Origin: Prostheceraeus crozeri
Taxonomy: Eukaryota > Platyhelminthes > Polycladida > Euryleptidae
DNA length: 64,000 bases
Direction: 5' to 3'
Assembly: GCA_907163375.1 (NCBI GenBank)
Contig: CAJQUW010000898.1
Coordinates: 1 to 64,000, forward strand
Numbering within the stretch: position 1 is the stretch's first letter; each line of letters starts with the position of its first letter. The translations under genes and the position numbers were made by a program. Of the stretch, positions 32,901-44,811 are shown piece after piece. Below the pieces are notes generated by a model that saw only the letters and a list, made by a program, of their open reading frames with translations, made no database searches and was not told the origin of the DNA.

Positions 32901-33369
32901 GTATCTCTTGATTGAGTACATTTCCAGGGAATTTCCACCTGAGAATTTCCCTCCGGAATAAGTTGAATGACAACGCATAGGCCTGGCGCAAAAGTCGACC
33001 CAGTCTGGTGAAGTTCACATGCATTGCACTTGCTGAGAAACCGTACTTGCCAGTTGCATCAAGTGTGGGTGCAAGCATGGATGTCTACCGATGTTAGATC
33101 TATGATACTTAGGATGCCATAGTGCAAATGAACTACCGCACGTTAGGCTGTGACTTTTTACACGGTCATTGTTCAAATGCATTTGTTGAAGTCCTATTGA
33201 CTATTTGCAGGGGCGCATCGAAAGGGGAGCGGTTTGGCTGCCGCCCCACCCCGAAAATTTTAAAGATATATTCAGAAACAAGCTGAAATAAGTACTACCG
33301 CTTGAGTTGAGTATCAACGGTTAGAATTTTACAATTGTTTTGGATTCTTGAGGTGATACACGCACCTTA

Positions 33370-33372
<3 letters not shown>

Positions 33373-33439
<67 letters not shown>
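33373..33439. repeat. (TA)n microsatellite
   Basis: About 33 uninterrupted TA units, in the last intron of the EF-hand-like gene; probably length-polymorphic. Confidence 0.95.
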
Positions 33440-33444
<5 letters not shown>

Positions 33445-33720
33445 TAGTACATCTAATTATATATAATAAATAGTATTATGATTATATACATGAAATATGC
33501 ATTTAAGATAAATAAATGGTTGACATTCCCCCCTTCCCCAAAATGAATCCTGTGTACACCCTTAATCATTAGTATTTATTTGTTCAAGTCTTTTCAAAAT
33601 ATATTCAAATTGAAAATTATTGCTGCGGACTAAAATAATCAAGCTTTTGTTCTGTTTGACTATCAGCATCGCTTTTACTTTGCATTTTTTTACTTTCTAA
33701 TTTCTTTTTTCAAATTTCAG

Positions 33721-33966
33721 GAATTGTTCTACCTTCTCGACGACCAAGATGTACAAACACCCAAAGGCACTGTATCAATTCAAAGTCTCCTGGTTGAGTT
33801 GATGGCTGGAGGTTTATCTCATGAAAACATGACTTCTGTAATGACAAAATTTGACCGAGAAAGGAAAGGTTTTGTCGAATTTTTAGACTATCTGACATAT
33901 GTTCCCCTTTTTATAGAAATACATCAGCGAATAATTCATGACCCCTTTGACGAGCAGAAGTGGTGA
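33721..33966 (+). CDS. Exon 20, terminal exon with EF-hand-like loops and stop
   Basis: Acceptor CAAATTTCAG; the exon encodes 81 residues ending DEQKW and TGA at 33964-33966. It has an EF-like stretch LLDDQDVQTPKGTVSIQSLL and a second loop DRERKGFVEFLD followed by YLTYVPLFIEIHQRI. Loop position 12 is Asp and positions 3 and 5 are Glu and Lys, so calcium binding may be weak. About 600 nt of probable 3' UTR follows to AATAAA at 34561. Confidence 0.85.
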   Translation, partial: ELFYLLDDQDVQTPKGTVSIQSLLVELMAGGLSHENMTSVMTKFDRERKGFVEFLDYLTYVPLFIEIHQRIIHDPFDEQKW

Positions 33967-35856
33967 TAGGAATTTTTCTGCTTGCTTTTCAATGCATTCG
34001 ATGTATCTGTGGATCAGATCAATACATTTTTTACAAATTTTCATTTATTCCGTTTTAAATTGCAAACCATTAATGGGAAATAGCGGCTCAGAAACTAGCA
34101 TCAGATGCATTGGCTTTCTATGAGATGGAATCACAGAATTAAATTGCTTAAGCTCCTCAATTTACAGGCAGGACAAACTAAGCTGTAATTCAAAGCCGCG
34201 AAGGAACTTAGCAAGTGGGCCCCTTCTTCACGGCATGACACATTCACAAACTCTGCCGTGAATTATAGACATGGATTACTAAGGCAAAAATAACCGCACG
34301 GACACTAAGCTGAAGTAAACTTAACGACGCACAGTTTGCAGTCTTGGATGCACTAATCCACATTCTTTGCTGAAACATTCTCTCGCTGGATTGACGGACG
34401 ATTTACAAGTGGAACTGCGGGCTCACTGGACCGCGCGGTCCTCTCAGCCCTGAGTTTCACGCTGTCTAGAGGAATCGTTTGTAGCTTCCTTTTTTGAAAG
34501 TATTCAAAATTCATTATTGCCGGATTCATCCTCGTATTCTTCATCGGCTATTGCAATGAAAATAAAATTTTCATCTTAATAAATCAAAACATCACAATTC
34601 GATCAAGAATAGACTCTCAAGAAATGCAAGCTGGAATTTTTTTACGGAAAGGATAGCCACAAAATTCCTATGCAAAATTTTTGATTATGTTGATGATCTT
34701 AGTTCACATGGCGACTTTGTGTGATGAAGAGCACTTGATTCTGCCCCTTAACATCGGTCGATGGAAGCACCGGCATATCTTAGCTGTTCAGAGCAGCAGG
34801 CATGAGGTTGTATGTTCTGCTCCCACCAGCCGGACATCAGTTGTGTGGCATTTTGATCAAACGTTTATATCATTTCATTCATTATAGAATACCTATGCAA
34901 GTCATTGTACTAATATTCGATTACTCAAGACTTGAATCGTGAAGACTAAAAAAATCATGATCTAGAGACTTGATCAATTAGTTGGAAACATAATGTAATG
35001 AATAAATAATATCATGCCATATTTTAACCACTAATTTCACATGTTCTCATTTTCTACAATAAATATATATTTTCTGGTAATTTAGTGTCTAACTCTAGTT
35101 TTTCAGATTCAACACTGACAACCCCGGTCAGGAAAATTTCGGACCTGCGACAACGCTGCCTTTTATAAGTGTTCCATTATATCCCCTTGCAGGTTTTACC
35201 TTCTTTGCATTCAAGTTATTCAGCATAGATGTAACTTTACAGCCGAGATGCGCTGTCGGAGTTGATGTCCTCGGTGTCTGAGTTGAATTCATTGAGTATT
35301 AGGTAGAGCAGCAACTCAGCATTTATTAAATTCCCAATGCGCATACAGTTTCGATTTTATTAAATGAACTCGAGTTCAACACAATTGGGTATTGTTTGCA
35401 AATGTGAGATATGAAAATTTTTGCAGTTTTGAAGAAATTACCATGGAATTGAGCAATTTTGATCGTCTGACAGATCCTACGTGTCATGACAGCCTTTGGA
35501 GAGGTAATACTCGTATTTGTTAAATTATCAATTCGATACGCTTCTATTGCTTTTATGCTCAGATTTAAGCGTGATTGAATCACAAGCTACCTGCCACTGC
35601 TAGAATCAAAGACAATGATCATAATTAACTTTAAAAGTTGTAAATGGGTCAACATCACTATTCACATTCAAGAAATGAAGCACAAATGTATTGAATCATA
35701 AAATCATGAATTTGAAAATTGAATTAAAAGCCTAAAATTTCAACCAAGAAAGCACAATAAGATCTCGACTTTTCCATGAAGACTTGAATTATGATACGGT
35801 TCATGAAATTCTCTTGTTAATCAGCATAAGTTTATTATTCAGCATATTAATTAACT
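33967..35856. other. 3' flank of the EF-hand-like gene; no gene seen
   Basis: Contains likely 3' UTR with AATAAA at 34561 and about 34578, and a partial copy of the unclassified repeat at 34125-34260. No coding region that I can support. Confidence 0.45.
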
Positions 35857-36110
35857 GGCGCTGTGGCCTTGTGGTAGAGTGTTCGCTCTGCGTCCGGGAG
35901 ACCTTGGTTCAAATCTTGGTCGGGTCAAACCTAAGACTTTTAAAATAGGTACACTCTGCATTCTTGCTAAACACTCAGCACGAAAAAGAATGAGAGTGGT
36001 AAATGACAACTCGACCACATGGAAGAAAGGCTCCGTGCCTAATGTGCTTCCGAGTACAAACAAAGTTTATTCTCTTATTATAAAGTTCATTAAAATAAAA
36101 GTTTAAAGTT
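35857..36110 (+). repeat. SINE family S1, copy 2 (well preserved)
   Basis: tRNA-like head with A box GTGGCCTTGTGGTAGAGTG and intact B box GGTTCAAATC (about 35908-35917), then TTGGTCGGGTCAAACCTAAG shared with the 27139 copy. It ends in an A/T-rich tail with repeated AAAGTT units and AATAAAG. The intact promoter boxes make it the better source sequence. Confidence 0.72.
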
Positions 36111-37737
36111 TCTTTAAATAAAGTTCATTTATTTATTTTTATTTTAATTAAGATGCTTGTTAGCAGATATTCATTCCTTCTGATATTCAACATGTTTCAT
36201 ATTACTTATATATCGTGTCCAGCTCAGAAGTATATATTCTTTGCAAAAATTCAGCTTTTTAAAAACTGCTCAAACAATTTTTTGAACCGCAGGAACGTTA
36301 TCTCCGCAAAAACTGAATCTTTTGACACAAAAATACAGATCCTTTTTTTGAGTCGACACTCTACTTACAAATACTTACTCTATGGGTGGAATCCCAAATA
36401 TTTCGGTTCCGACTTTGGTTATCATCGTCTAGATAAGCCATGCAGCAAGAAATCATCACAGCCATCCATCAGTGTTCATCTTGAATTGATACTAGGCCTA
36501 TAACTTTTCTCAGCTAACCCAAACTCAAAACTTGCTTGGGTCGATCGATGATCAACTCTCTATTCTTTCAATATTTAAAGGATTGTACAATGAACCATCG
36601 ATGAAAGCTCAAGATTGCGAATTAAAAATATCATTATCCCGGCTTTTGAGAAATTGGATTTCATTGATGCATCATAAAGCACGCTTTCATAATTACAAAT
36701 AATGACTTATTTGTTGGGATTAAATCTGATCAGATGCTCACACAAGTGCACAGCATCTTACGGAATACTGTCCAATAGCCTTTATCAATGATTAGATTAG
36801 TTCATGACCATATTGAATTTTCTACAATTATCATTTGCTTTGTGTACTGTCTTATTAGATGTTAAAATCATAGAAATAAACTGTTTATCTGAAGTTCGCT
36901 AGAATGGAAATTGACTCAAGGTCGCGGTACATTCGGGGGAACTAAGTTGGGGCATGAATCACCAATTAAAAGCTTCGATTTACTGTGTGTGACTGATTCC
37001 AACCCAATGATACAGACGTTGGCAGGTGCATCTAAGTGAAAATGCGTGCAATTTATGTGCCGTTATTGTGCATTGCATGAAGCTTAATTTCCACTCTAGT
37101 GGTTTTATTGTTGTCAGTTTCTACGGCTTAAATCATTTAAGTTCTTTAAAATCCTGATTCAAAGTATCCCTTCTGGCTAAGAAAATTAAAACAAAATGTG
37201 GTGGTCGAGATAGCGCTTTTATTATTCAGCCGAGATTTCGAGACTCTAAAATTACAGAGTTTTAGGCTTCTACTACAATTATTGATTGGCCGCTCAATTA
37301 CGTGAAAACTCCAGTATTTTTCAACTCCTGAAATTGTACACGGATGACAACGGATATTGAAGTGCAACAGGCACTCAATTATGATGCTAATAACACAGAT
37401 CTAATAACAAGGAATGCCATTTTTGAAATCAGCAAGCGAAATATTGCGTTTACAAAAAAGAACACCGGCATAAAATCAGAAAGTTTACAATAATTCGTTT
37501 CAGTCAATTAAAATGATGCTAGACTACATTGATCAGTTATAAAAATGCGTAGGTTTGTAAAAAGAGATTATCAGTATCAAAGAGAACACTACTCTAAAAT
37601 TTACAAGTTATACAGATTGCTCAGAAGTGTATATCATTTAGATAAAACTGTTTGTGGTTAAAGGTGCACGATATGTACCTTTGAATAACCATAAACGATT
37701 CTAACTAAATGATACGATCACAGATAGCTCACAAAAA
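36111..37737. other. Intergenic DNA between convergent genes
   Basis: No gene seen. TTTATT at 37218-37223 reads as AATAAA on the - strand and is a candidate polyadenylation signal for the transporter gene. Confidence 0.4.
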
Positions 37738-38525
37738 TTAACTAAGATTCTCTTTAGATTCAAACGCAGTGTTCGAATGTCCATCGTCCCTTAGTGTAAC
37801 ATTAGTCAGTTGAATGCTTGCATCGTCCCCAGAAGATACTGAGTAAATGTCTTGTCCAAGTTTGTCAACTGAGGGCTCATCGGCGTCATCATCAAACCAT
37901 GATGGTCTCTTGTAAAATAGAACCAAGTTCAGCAAAAGCATGAGGAGAAGAAGACCAATCCATTCAATGATTGTTATCATAAATGTTTCAGTACCGATTG
38001 AATACCATCTTCCTGGTTCAGCTTGAATGAGATCATAAGCCCACCAGATCAGAAGACCAATGGCTTCAATAGGAGCTACAACAGTGACAATACCAACCCA
38101 TGGGATTGGTAAGGGCCAATCATCAATTCCAAATTTATTGACAACAACTTCACGGAATTTCAATGCTCCGAAATACAGGATCAGCGCTTGCATCATTACA
38201 CCGGATATCATGAGAGCGAAGCCCCATACGAAGTCCTGATTGGTGAGAAAATCCAAGTTGAGAGCGGATCCTAATCCAATCAAAATCATCAAAGTCATGG
38301 TCACTGGAGTTGCTATTTTTCGTGGAATACCGAAGTCTGTCATCGTAAGAGACGTCAACTCTACGTTGGAGATCAATGAGCTAATACCAGCGCATGACAG
38401 ACAGAAGAAGAAGAGAACCCCGAGGACTCTGCCGAAAACACCGAATTTTGAGAAGAGGACAGGCATCCATATGAATGTCAGTCCCGTGCTGCCTGGACCA
38501 CTGGTCTTGACGATCTCCACAATTC
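37738..38525 (-). CDS. SLC6/NSS transporter, coding exon 2 (C-terminal half)
   Basis: The acceptor on the - strand is CATTTCATTACAG, so the exon starts at 38525. The single base left by exon 1 plus GA makes Gly, giving the join SRAG-IVEIVKTSGPGSTGLTF. The GTGLTF-like segment followed by LFFFCLSCAGISSLISNVE is TM8 of the NSS fold, where the Ala-Gly-x-Ser-Ser stretch lines the Na2 site. Further hydrophobic segments (about TM9-12) follow, then a polar cytoplasmic tail SWFDDDADEPSVDKLGQDIY and a stop at 37738. Downstream is a candidate poly(A) signal at 37218. Confidence 0.88.
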
Positions 38526-41500
38526 CTGTAATGAAATGAAAAATGCATTCAAATTTGAGGATTTTCTAATTGTTATGAAGATGTTCAACATTGCACACAT
38601 ATCATATCCAATATCATGTAATCGATTCATACGGCGTTGACAAGAACTGTAATGATGAATGGGAATGTCAATTATAATAACTTGAGGTAGCTATACATTT
38701 GTTGTTTTAGGTGAATCTTTCATGTGTTATTAAAACTATCCACCTTGACGAAAGCCCAGAAGCGAGAGAAGTTATCGATTTCGAATTTTTATGAAAAAGC
38801 ATGTGGTCAAAGAAATGTGGATCTTTCAATCGCGTCAAAAATACCGTTAGTGACCAATGGAACTTTTTTTGACTTTCTCTGACTTTGCCTTTCTTGTAGT
38901 TACATGTCTCTTGTTTCATCAGTATTATGTCTCTTCGATTTTTAACCCTTGAGAAAGTTACTTGTGTTAATACAATGTGTGCAGAATCAACGATTTGTGA
39001 TATTAGATCACAGTATCATTGAATATTATATATTTGTGGACGCTGCTTGTCATTCTCAGTCGCTTGGTTGAAAATAGCCTCCTGTACTGGCTCAAAAGCC
39101 TCGCTAAAGCAATAAAAATTAGAAGTCTGTAATATCTCTCGCTTTCGGAATTTCCTCAAGTTGGATAACAAATGTATGACCCCTCTTTTCCGTGAAGTTA
39201 TGTACGTGAATAGTTTCATCCATTCAGGACTATTTTCACACTGAGCAGCTACCCTTGCTTCTTGAGTGACTGAAAGTCAGAAGAATTTTGGGCATCTTCA
39301 TAAACATGTAGTAGCTTGGATTAAAGCGATATAAATACCTTATAGTCTGGCAGCCAGAACAAGTTTCTGCAGGGAACGAGGCCGAAAGTGAGACTTCACA
39401 GAATGATGTACACCCTATGCCTACTACGAATCTGCTCGTCTGTCGAGTTCTAATGAGTTCCTCTTCTTGTCAGACAATATCAAGGAAAAACACATGTAAA
39501 TCCAATGGGACGCAGATTGCAGTTTTTGGCGAAAATGAAATGTCCTATGTTTTCTCTGATTAAACGAAAAGTACCAAGCCCAGAGTCATAATTTTTGGTA
39601 TGGAATGTCTTCAGGTCGTTTTTTTTCATTTTCATGCACCCCTGTCTATAAAGCTAGACACATTTAGATTTGGTGAGCCTCTTAATGTCGGCAAACACAA
39701 ACATTTGGAGCAACTTTATCCACATTCAACCACATTCTCAAATGCATTGCCGATTAGATGCATGATAAAACACATGCACATCATAGGAAATGACCTGAAG
39801 ACATTCCATGCCAAAAAGTATGACTCTGAGCTTAGTACTTTTCGTTTAATCAGAGAAAACATGCAGCATTTCCTTTTAACCAAAAACTGAAATCTGCGTC
39901 CCATTGGATTTACATGTGTTTTTCTTTGATCATGTCTGACAAGAAGAGGAACTCACGAGAACTCGGTAGATGTGCCGTTTCATAGTAGGCATATGGTGTA
40001 CATCATTCTGTGAAAGTCTCACTTTCGGCCTCGTTCCGTGCCGCACTGTTAACTGTTTTTCTCACCATGATTTTATAAAGTAGTTTTTGCTTTGATGACA
40101 CCTTTTATTACTGCAGACCACACCTTGGTCAAGATATTTCGAAAATCTCGCAACGTCTGCATCTTCTAGAAGGCTATATTGAAAGCAACAAAATGTTATT
40201 GGATGAACTATATTACTCGTAATAACTATACATCACTGATTGAGGTCTGATTGAGACTAGTCTGCTATATTTTCGAAATTCTTTCAACAGTTCTCAAGAG
40301 TTGATTGACAATGCTGTCAAAGCTGGTTCCTCTAAATGTATGAGATACCGGTAGTTGATATAGTTTGGAAGAGGAAAGTCAGCTCAACCTCTTTAAAAGT
40401 TGAATTTGAAATCAATCAGGTGAGGCTCATTCTTGATCAAACTATTGATGAAAATTGGTAGTTGGTATTAATAGTACGTGAAAATGATGAGAGAGTTAGA
40501 TTACATTCCTTTAAAACATGCGATGGAGCTTTTAAAAATATTTCCTTGACGGAAAGATAAAGCTATTTTAAAATATATTAATGTTCTGGGCTCCAGAAAG
40601 TAGCAAATATAAAGACATTTTACAAGCTCTACATGATTTTGGGTAAAGCACATCACTTTGTGATAGAATACATGCCGCTTATGATACACCTTGATTGTTG
40701 ACGTCTAATTAATTGTAATGAATATAATTACATACAATGCTTACTTATTAACTTAAAATTTTGATGAAGTGTTGCGTCGCTCGTGTTCACATTTTATTCA
40801 TTGATAATATTGATTAATTAAATGGTTGGTGCTTATCCACATGAATGTTACAGGGCCATCTGCAGTGGAAATCAGTCGCACTTTTTCAAATGATAAAACA
40901 ATGGTGGGTCAACAGAGATGAAAGAGAGCGTTCCTTTTGTTGCCGTTTTGAAGTACGAGATGAGATAGTAATCAAAACATAAGATAAGTGGTAAAAAGGG
41001 TAGGCAAAGTCTTTTCGTAGACAATTGATTGCTGTTGACCTTCGAGTTTGTCCTATTCAATTAATGACTTAGTTGTACAAGATAAGTGAAGGTGCCTAAT
41101 GTCTATCGTTGCGAAGATGAAGTAGAATCGAGGTGCCTGTGATAGAAGCACAATTATTTCTTGAATGTTAAAAGGAAATAGCCAACCAATCTGAATATTA
41201 CCAGGCACTAAGCCGTTTGAAGCGATAAAATACATAATGGAGTAGCACCTGAACTGCGATCAAATCACCCCTTGTTGAGATGACAGAAAGCCCATCAGAT
41301 GATTAATGGCAGGGTGATTCACGTACAAATGAGCGATTGCTGATTATTCTCGTGATAATTAGTTTAAGTAGGCCTACTTAGATTAACTCTTAATCTTGCA
41401 CCGCATGCTGATGTATATAGGTCATGTTCAATGCTCAAAAGATTACATTGTACATCGATGTACACATGTTAACATCAAATGATGTCCGATGGTTCATGCT

Positions 41501-42679
41501 ACATTTTGTTTGAATGATAAAGCTGATTAATTAGTGGTTTTCTCCATGACGCTTACTTCAGAAATGCACTATAAGGACATTAATATGTGCCTAGTACATG
41601 TGGTGCAGTAAAAGTTATTGAGGCGTCAATGCAGAGAATGTGTGGTGCTTTTAAATGACGTTATTTAAAATTCAGAGACAAATGGGCATTATTTTCCACT
41701 TGCTTTGTACACGTGTATGTACATGACAAAAAATGTAACCCAATAACATCAGTTCGCAGACGAAAATGATGCGACATTTTTACTGAATAAACGGAATGCA
41801 TTTTTGTAATCATAACAAGAGTAGCAATGATAAAAAATGATGTGGTAACACGATGGCAAAAATATTAAAAGGAAAACGTAGGCCTGCATCAGTTACGAAA
41901 ACATTTTGAAAATCAAAAAGGATTTAGGTATCTCATAGAGCAAATAATGATTCACAGACTGAAAAAGATTTCATGTTTTCGTCTGAATGATGTCTTCTTT
42001 CCGCAATTACAGAAAATTCCCTAGCGCCCCAAATAGAAAGGTCTTGCCAAACCGGAAACATCATCGGGTACCAGCGTCCGGTATTAGGCAATTAAGTAAC
42101 AAATATCAGAATATGCATATGCTGACAGCTCTATCAATATCCTATTTTGGTATGAGAGTTATTGAAAGTTCATTTTATGAAAGCGAGATAATTCATTCGC
42201 ATTTTTAAGCAAAGTGAATTATCTAAATGCATAGCTGAAAAGTCAGCTACTATGAGTTAGTTAATCGCAATGATCCTATTACAACACTTTTATCAATAAA
42301 TTATTTCTTTCGGTTGATACTTACAAGTTTAATAAGTATTGCCCTACTGTATGATATATTTTGAATACATCGTGCAAAATGAGGCAACAGCCGAAATTAT
42401 CTGAGGAAAGTTGGCAAAGACTGGACAAATGAATGCAACGCACAATACATTTGTATGAATAGTGCATTTGAATTAATCTGTCGGAGGTTTCACGACTTTC
42501 CTCATTAAAGGACCGCTGTTGATGCAAAGATCCCCTCCCATCATCACTATCATCATAGAAATTATTGTGTAGGCTATATGCAATGATTCTGATTGAATAG
42601 AGTGAACTGAATAACAAAATTTTGCAGCAGAATTTCAGATTAAATGATAACCAAAATGAAATTAAAATACTAGTCTCAC
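38526..42679 (-). other. Intron of the SLC6/NSS gene (phase 1, 4.15 kb)
   Basis: Bounded by GTGAGA and TTACAG on the - strand, with matching phases. Contains copy 3 of the long-TIR DNA element at 39343-40037 and a perfect palindrome TAAGTAGGCCTACTTA at 41365. I found no further exon inside. Confidence 0.8.
39343..40037. mobile_element. Long-TIR DNA element, copy 3 (right end lost)
   Basis: Starts TAGTCTGGCAGCCAGAACAA and follows copy 1 closely, including TTCCTCTTCTTGTCAGACAA and AATCCAATGGGACGCAGATT. The inverted right arm breaks off after CTTTCGGCCTCGTTCC, so about 30 terminal bases are missing. It lies within the transporter intron. Confidence 0.72.
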
Positions 42680-43601
42680 CTGCTCTTGATAACTCCGGTT
42701 GTGTGGTGATCAGAGTTGAGAAGACAGTAGAAAAGATCGTGATTCCGCAGAGCAGACTGACACAATTGTTGGAAAGAGGAATCATTGTTGCGTACTTGAC
42801 GACACCATTTTTCCGTGTCATATAACTAGCATACGTGAGGAAAAGACCCATGGCAGCTCCTGTGTCAAACGCATTTTGACTGGCTGCATCAACCCATAGT
42901 CGGGGGTTTGCGATTGAAGCCCAGTTGGGAGTAAACAAGAACCTGATTCCATAATCGGCGTAATCTCTGCTTAAAGACCAGCAAAATGTGAACAGCAAAA
43001 TTGACAACAAGGTTGGAACCAAAAGCATATTTGCCTTTTCAATCCATTTGATCCCTCCAATCACAGCTAGTCCGGCTAGAACCGTTGACAGAATGTGGGT
43101 GAATACTGGCCATTGTGAATCGCGGACATACGAATAGAAGACCAAGTCACTCGCCTCTTTAGTGTCGGGGCATCCGTAACCAATTAGGTGATAGACGTAA
43201 TACAGGCACCAACCAAGAACCACAGAATAGTAGCAACTGATGATAAAAGTCACCATTGTCACCCATCCACCGCACCAGACAAATTTATCGGACATGAATT
43301 TTCTGAATGCCTTTATTGGAGAACTTTTTGTATAACGTCCAACAGCATATTCGATCAGAATCATGGGACTTGACCATAGAAAGAGGAACAGAATCCAGAC
43401 CAAGAGAAAAGCTAAACTGCCTTGATTAGCACTGTTTTGTGCAGCGATTCGTGGAAATCGCCAAATATTCCCTGTTCCGACAACACATCCTAGACAAGAG
43501 AAAATGATGCCCCATGAGGAACTAAATTCTTCTTTCTTTGGTTCTTCTTTGCCGCTCTTATTAGCAGGTACGCCAATCTCTGCGTCATGTATTTGAGTCA
43601 T
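42680..43601 (-). CDS. SLC6/NSS sodium-coupled transporter, coding exon 1 (N-terminal half)
   Basis: Encodes 307 residues plus one base of a 569-residue plasma-membrane transporter that should couple Na+ entry to uptake of an amino acid or related solute (family knowledge; substrate unknown). ATG at 43601 is followed by a short polar N-terminus and TM1 with the signature GTGNIWRFPR, whose unwound centre binds substrate and Na+. FLLVWILFLFLWSSPMILIE is TM2 and EYAVGRYTKSSPIKAF the following loop. TM6 region: NAFDTGAAMGLFLTYASY. Only one coding intron and a short extracellular loop 2 make it look closer to prokaryote-type NSS proteins than to classical animal neurotransmitter transporters (impression, not tested). 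Donor AG|GTGAGA at 42679; the open frame beyond, to 42321, is intron. An acceptor CATTTCAG seven bases above the ATG indicates a 5' UTR intron. Confidence 0.9.
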
Positions 43602-43821
43602 GTTGACGCTGAAATGAATCTTTACCGGTGAAATAATGATTTAACTAGGGTATTTTCGAATGTCAATGAATTGTGTAATGTTATACAATTTTACAATTTA
43701 ACGGTCTCTAGTTACGCTAAACAATTTGTTAGTGATGGTTCACACAAAATGTCAAGTGTAAGTCAATTAAAGTGTTGAGTACACTGTGATTGATCAAAGT
43801 GATTTCGCTGAGTTGTCTACT

Positions 43822-43830
43822 GCTTATATA
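43822..43830 (-). promoter_or_regulatory. TATA box candidate of the SLC6/NSS gene
   Basis: TATATAAGC on the - strand, about 220 bp above the ATG. A start site near 43795 would give a short 5' UTR. It competes with the upstream-exon model (donor at 44408). Confidence 0.4.
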
Positions 43831-43904
43831 GAGTCTGTTGCGTGACGACTGAAAATATTCCACTAGTCATGTTCAAAGTTTTGCACTGCCGGAGAATCAA
43901 GTAC

Positions 43905-44410
43905 TTACTATTTAAGAATTTTTTTCAGATTACTTTTTTTACCGACTTTATCAATCATAATTAACACATGCGTCATTCAAGTAACTTTTAAAGTCAGATG
44001 ATGTTCCAGCTGACGAAATACCTTAAAGCAATCAAGTAACTTCACAATTGTAATTAATGTCGGATATTATACAGCTATGGTTGAACTTAATGACGTTGCA
44101 ATTGCAAACAATAGATCTGAATTACAACAGATAGAACATTCAGATGATAATTAATGAAACATTCATTCAATGTAACGATCAAATGACAATGATGAATATA
44201 TTATGCAATATTCGTCAGTTTATCTCAACCTTAATTTTGTCGAGTGATTATTTGGATTTTTAGGCGGACGACATTGAGTGTGAGACATTGTCAAGTTCTA
44301 TACAAATAAATTGACACGTTACTGTAAATAAAGATTTTTCAAGAAATTTCAACACTTTTAACTAAAATATAACTTCACATAAATGCATTATCGAAAATAT
44401 CACCTACCTG
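43905..44410. repeat. Segment duplicated at 51385-51880 (copy 1)
   Basis: DNA upstream of the transporter gene that recurs in the same orientation 7.5 kb away at roughly 75-80 percent identity by eye. Shared landmarks: AATTAACACATGCGTCATT, AAGTCAGATGATGT, CATTGCAATTGCAAACAA-like and TTATTTGGAT. Confidence 0.75.
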
Positions 44411-44460
44411 AAATGAATTCAAAATTGATCCAAAAGTTTCACTTTGTTGGTGCATTGAAA
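44408..44460 (-). other. Candidate 5' untranslated exon of the SLC6/NSS gene
   Basis: On the - strand, GAATTCATTTCAG|GTAGGTG is a strong donor, pairing with the acceptor at 43609-43610 just above the ATG (intron about 799 nt). The exon's upstream limit is not visible; the 44460 edge is nominal. Confidence 0.4.
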
Positions 44461-44735
44461 AACGGAAGGAGTTTGATATCATAGTTAATAGCTAATGAAA
44501 GGAAGTTTTAGCAATGTTTCTGCTGAATTTAGTGTCTCTGAATTATAATTAATCACACCCTATTCTTTCAGACAGGAATGCTTTTTGGATAATTGACAAA
44601 TCAATTTTCAAACCCACTGACAACAATTTCTTTTGATTAAAGCAACTACAAAACTTGCTAAAAAATAGCATTTTCAAAGTTTGATTATGCCAGCGATGCA
44701 GTGTGATGATGCTATGGACAACGCGCTGTCATCAG

Positions 44736-44811
44736 CACCAACACCGATGCGCCAAAGTCACCAACACCAACACCGAGACCGACGCTGCTACCAACACCGA
44801 CACGGAATTCA
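44736..44811. repeat. Imperfect ACCAACACCGA minisatellite
   Basis: Five or six degenerate units of about 11-18 bp (CACCAACACCGA variants). From 44461 to 45890 nothing else was recognised. Confidence 0.6.

Larger units (their letters stand above)
394..33966 (+). other. Large multi-exon gene, uncharacterised protein with EF-hand-like C-terminus (5' end not in window)
   Basis: Twenty exons with AG acceptors and GT donors join in one frame with consistent phases (total 3,387 nt, 1,128 codons plus TGA). The N-terminal half is acidic and Lys/Ser-rich, with a KKKTKKKTKSKTKRKK tract in exon 4. Exons 11-13 form a compact block containing DPLDYLSKYCIIH. Exons 16-17 are charged and coiled-coil-like. 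Exons 18-21 form an EF-hand-like module whose last loop reads DRERKGFVEFLD, with acidic residues at loop positions 1, 3, 9 and 12 and Gly at 6. I do not recognise the family; a ciliary or sperm role would be a guess. No start codon was placed, so upstream exons probably lie left of the window. AATAAA signals at 34561 and about 34578 could end the transcript. What is seen is splice-site and phase agreement; the single-gene model is inference. Confidence 0.72.

Noticed and set aside
33210-33565. hAT-like element with AGGGGCG/CCCCTT-type ends around the (TA)n tract
   Set aside because: The ends match poorly in inverted orientation and no 8 bp duplication was found.
42321-42679. C-terminal extension of the transporter's first exon
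   Set aside because: The frame stays open past the donor, but the residues lose membrane character; the downstream exon at 38525 restores the NSS sequence in phase.
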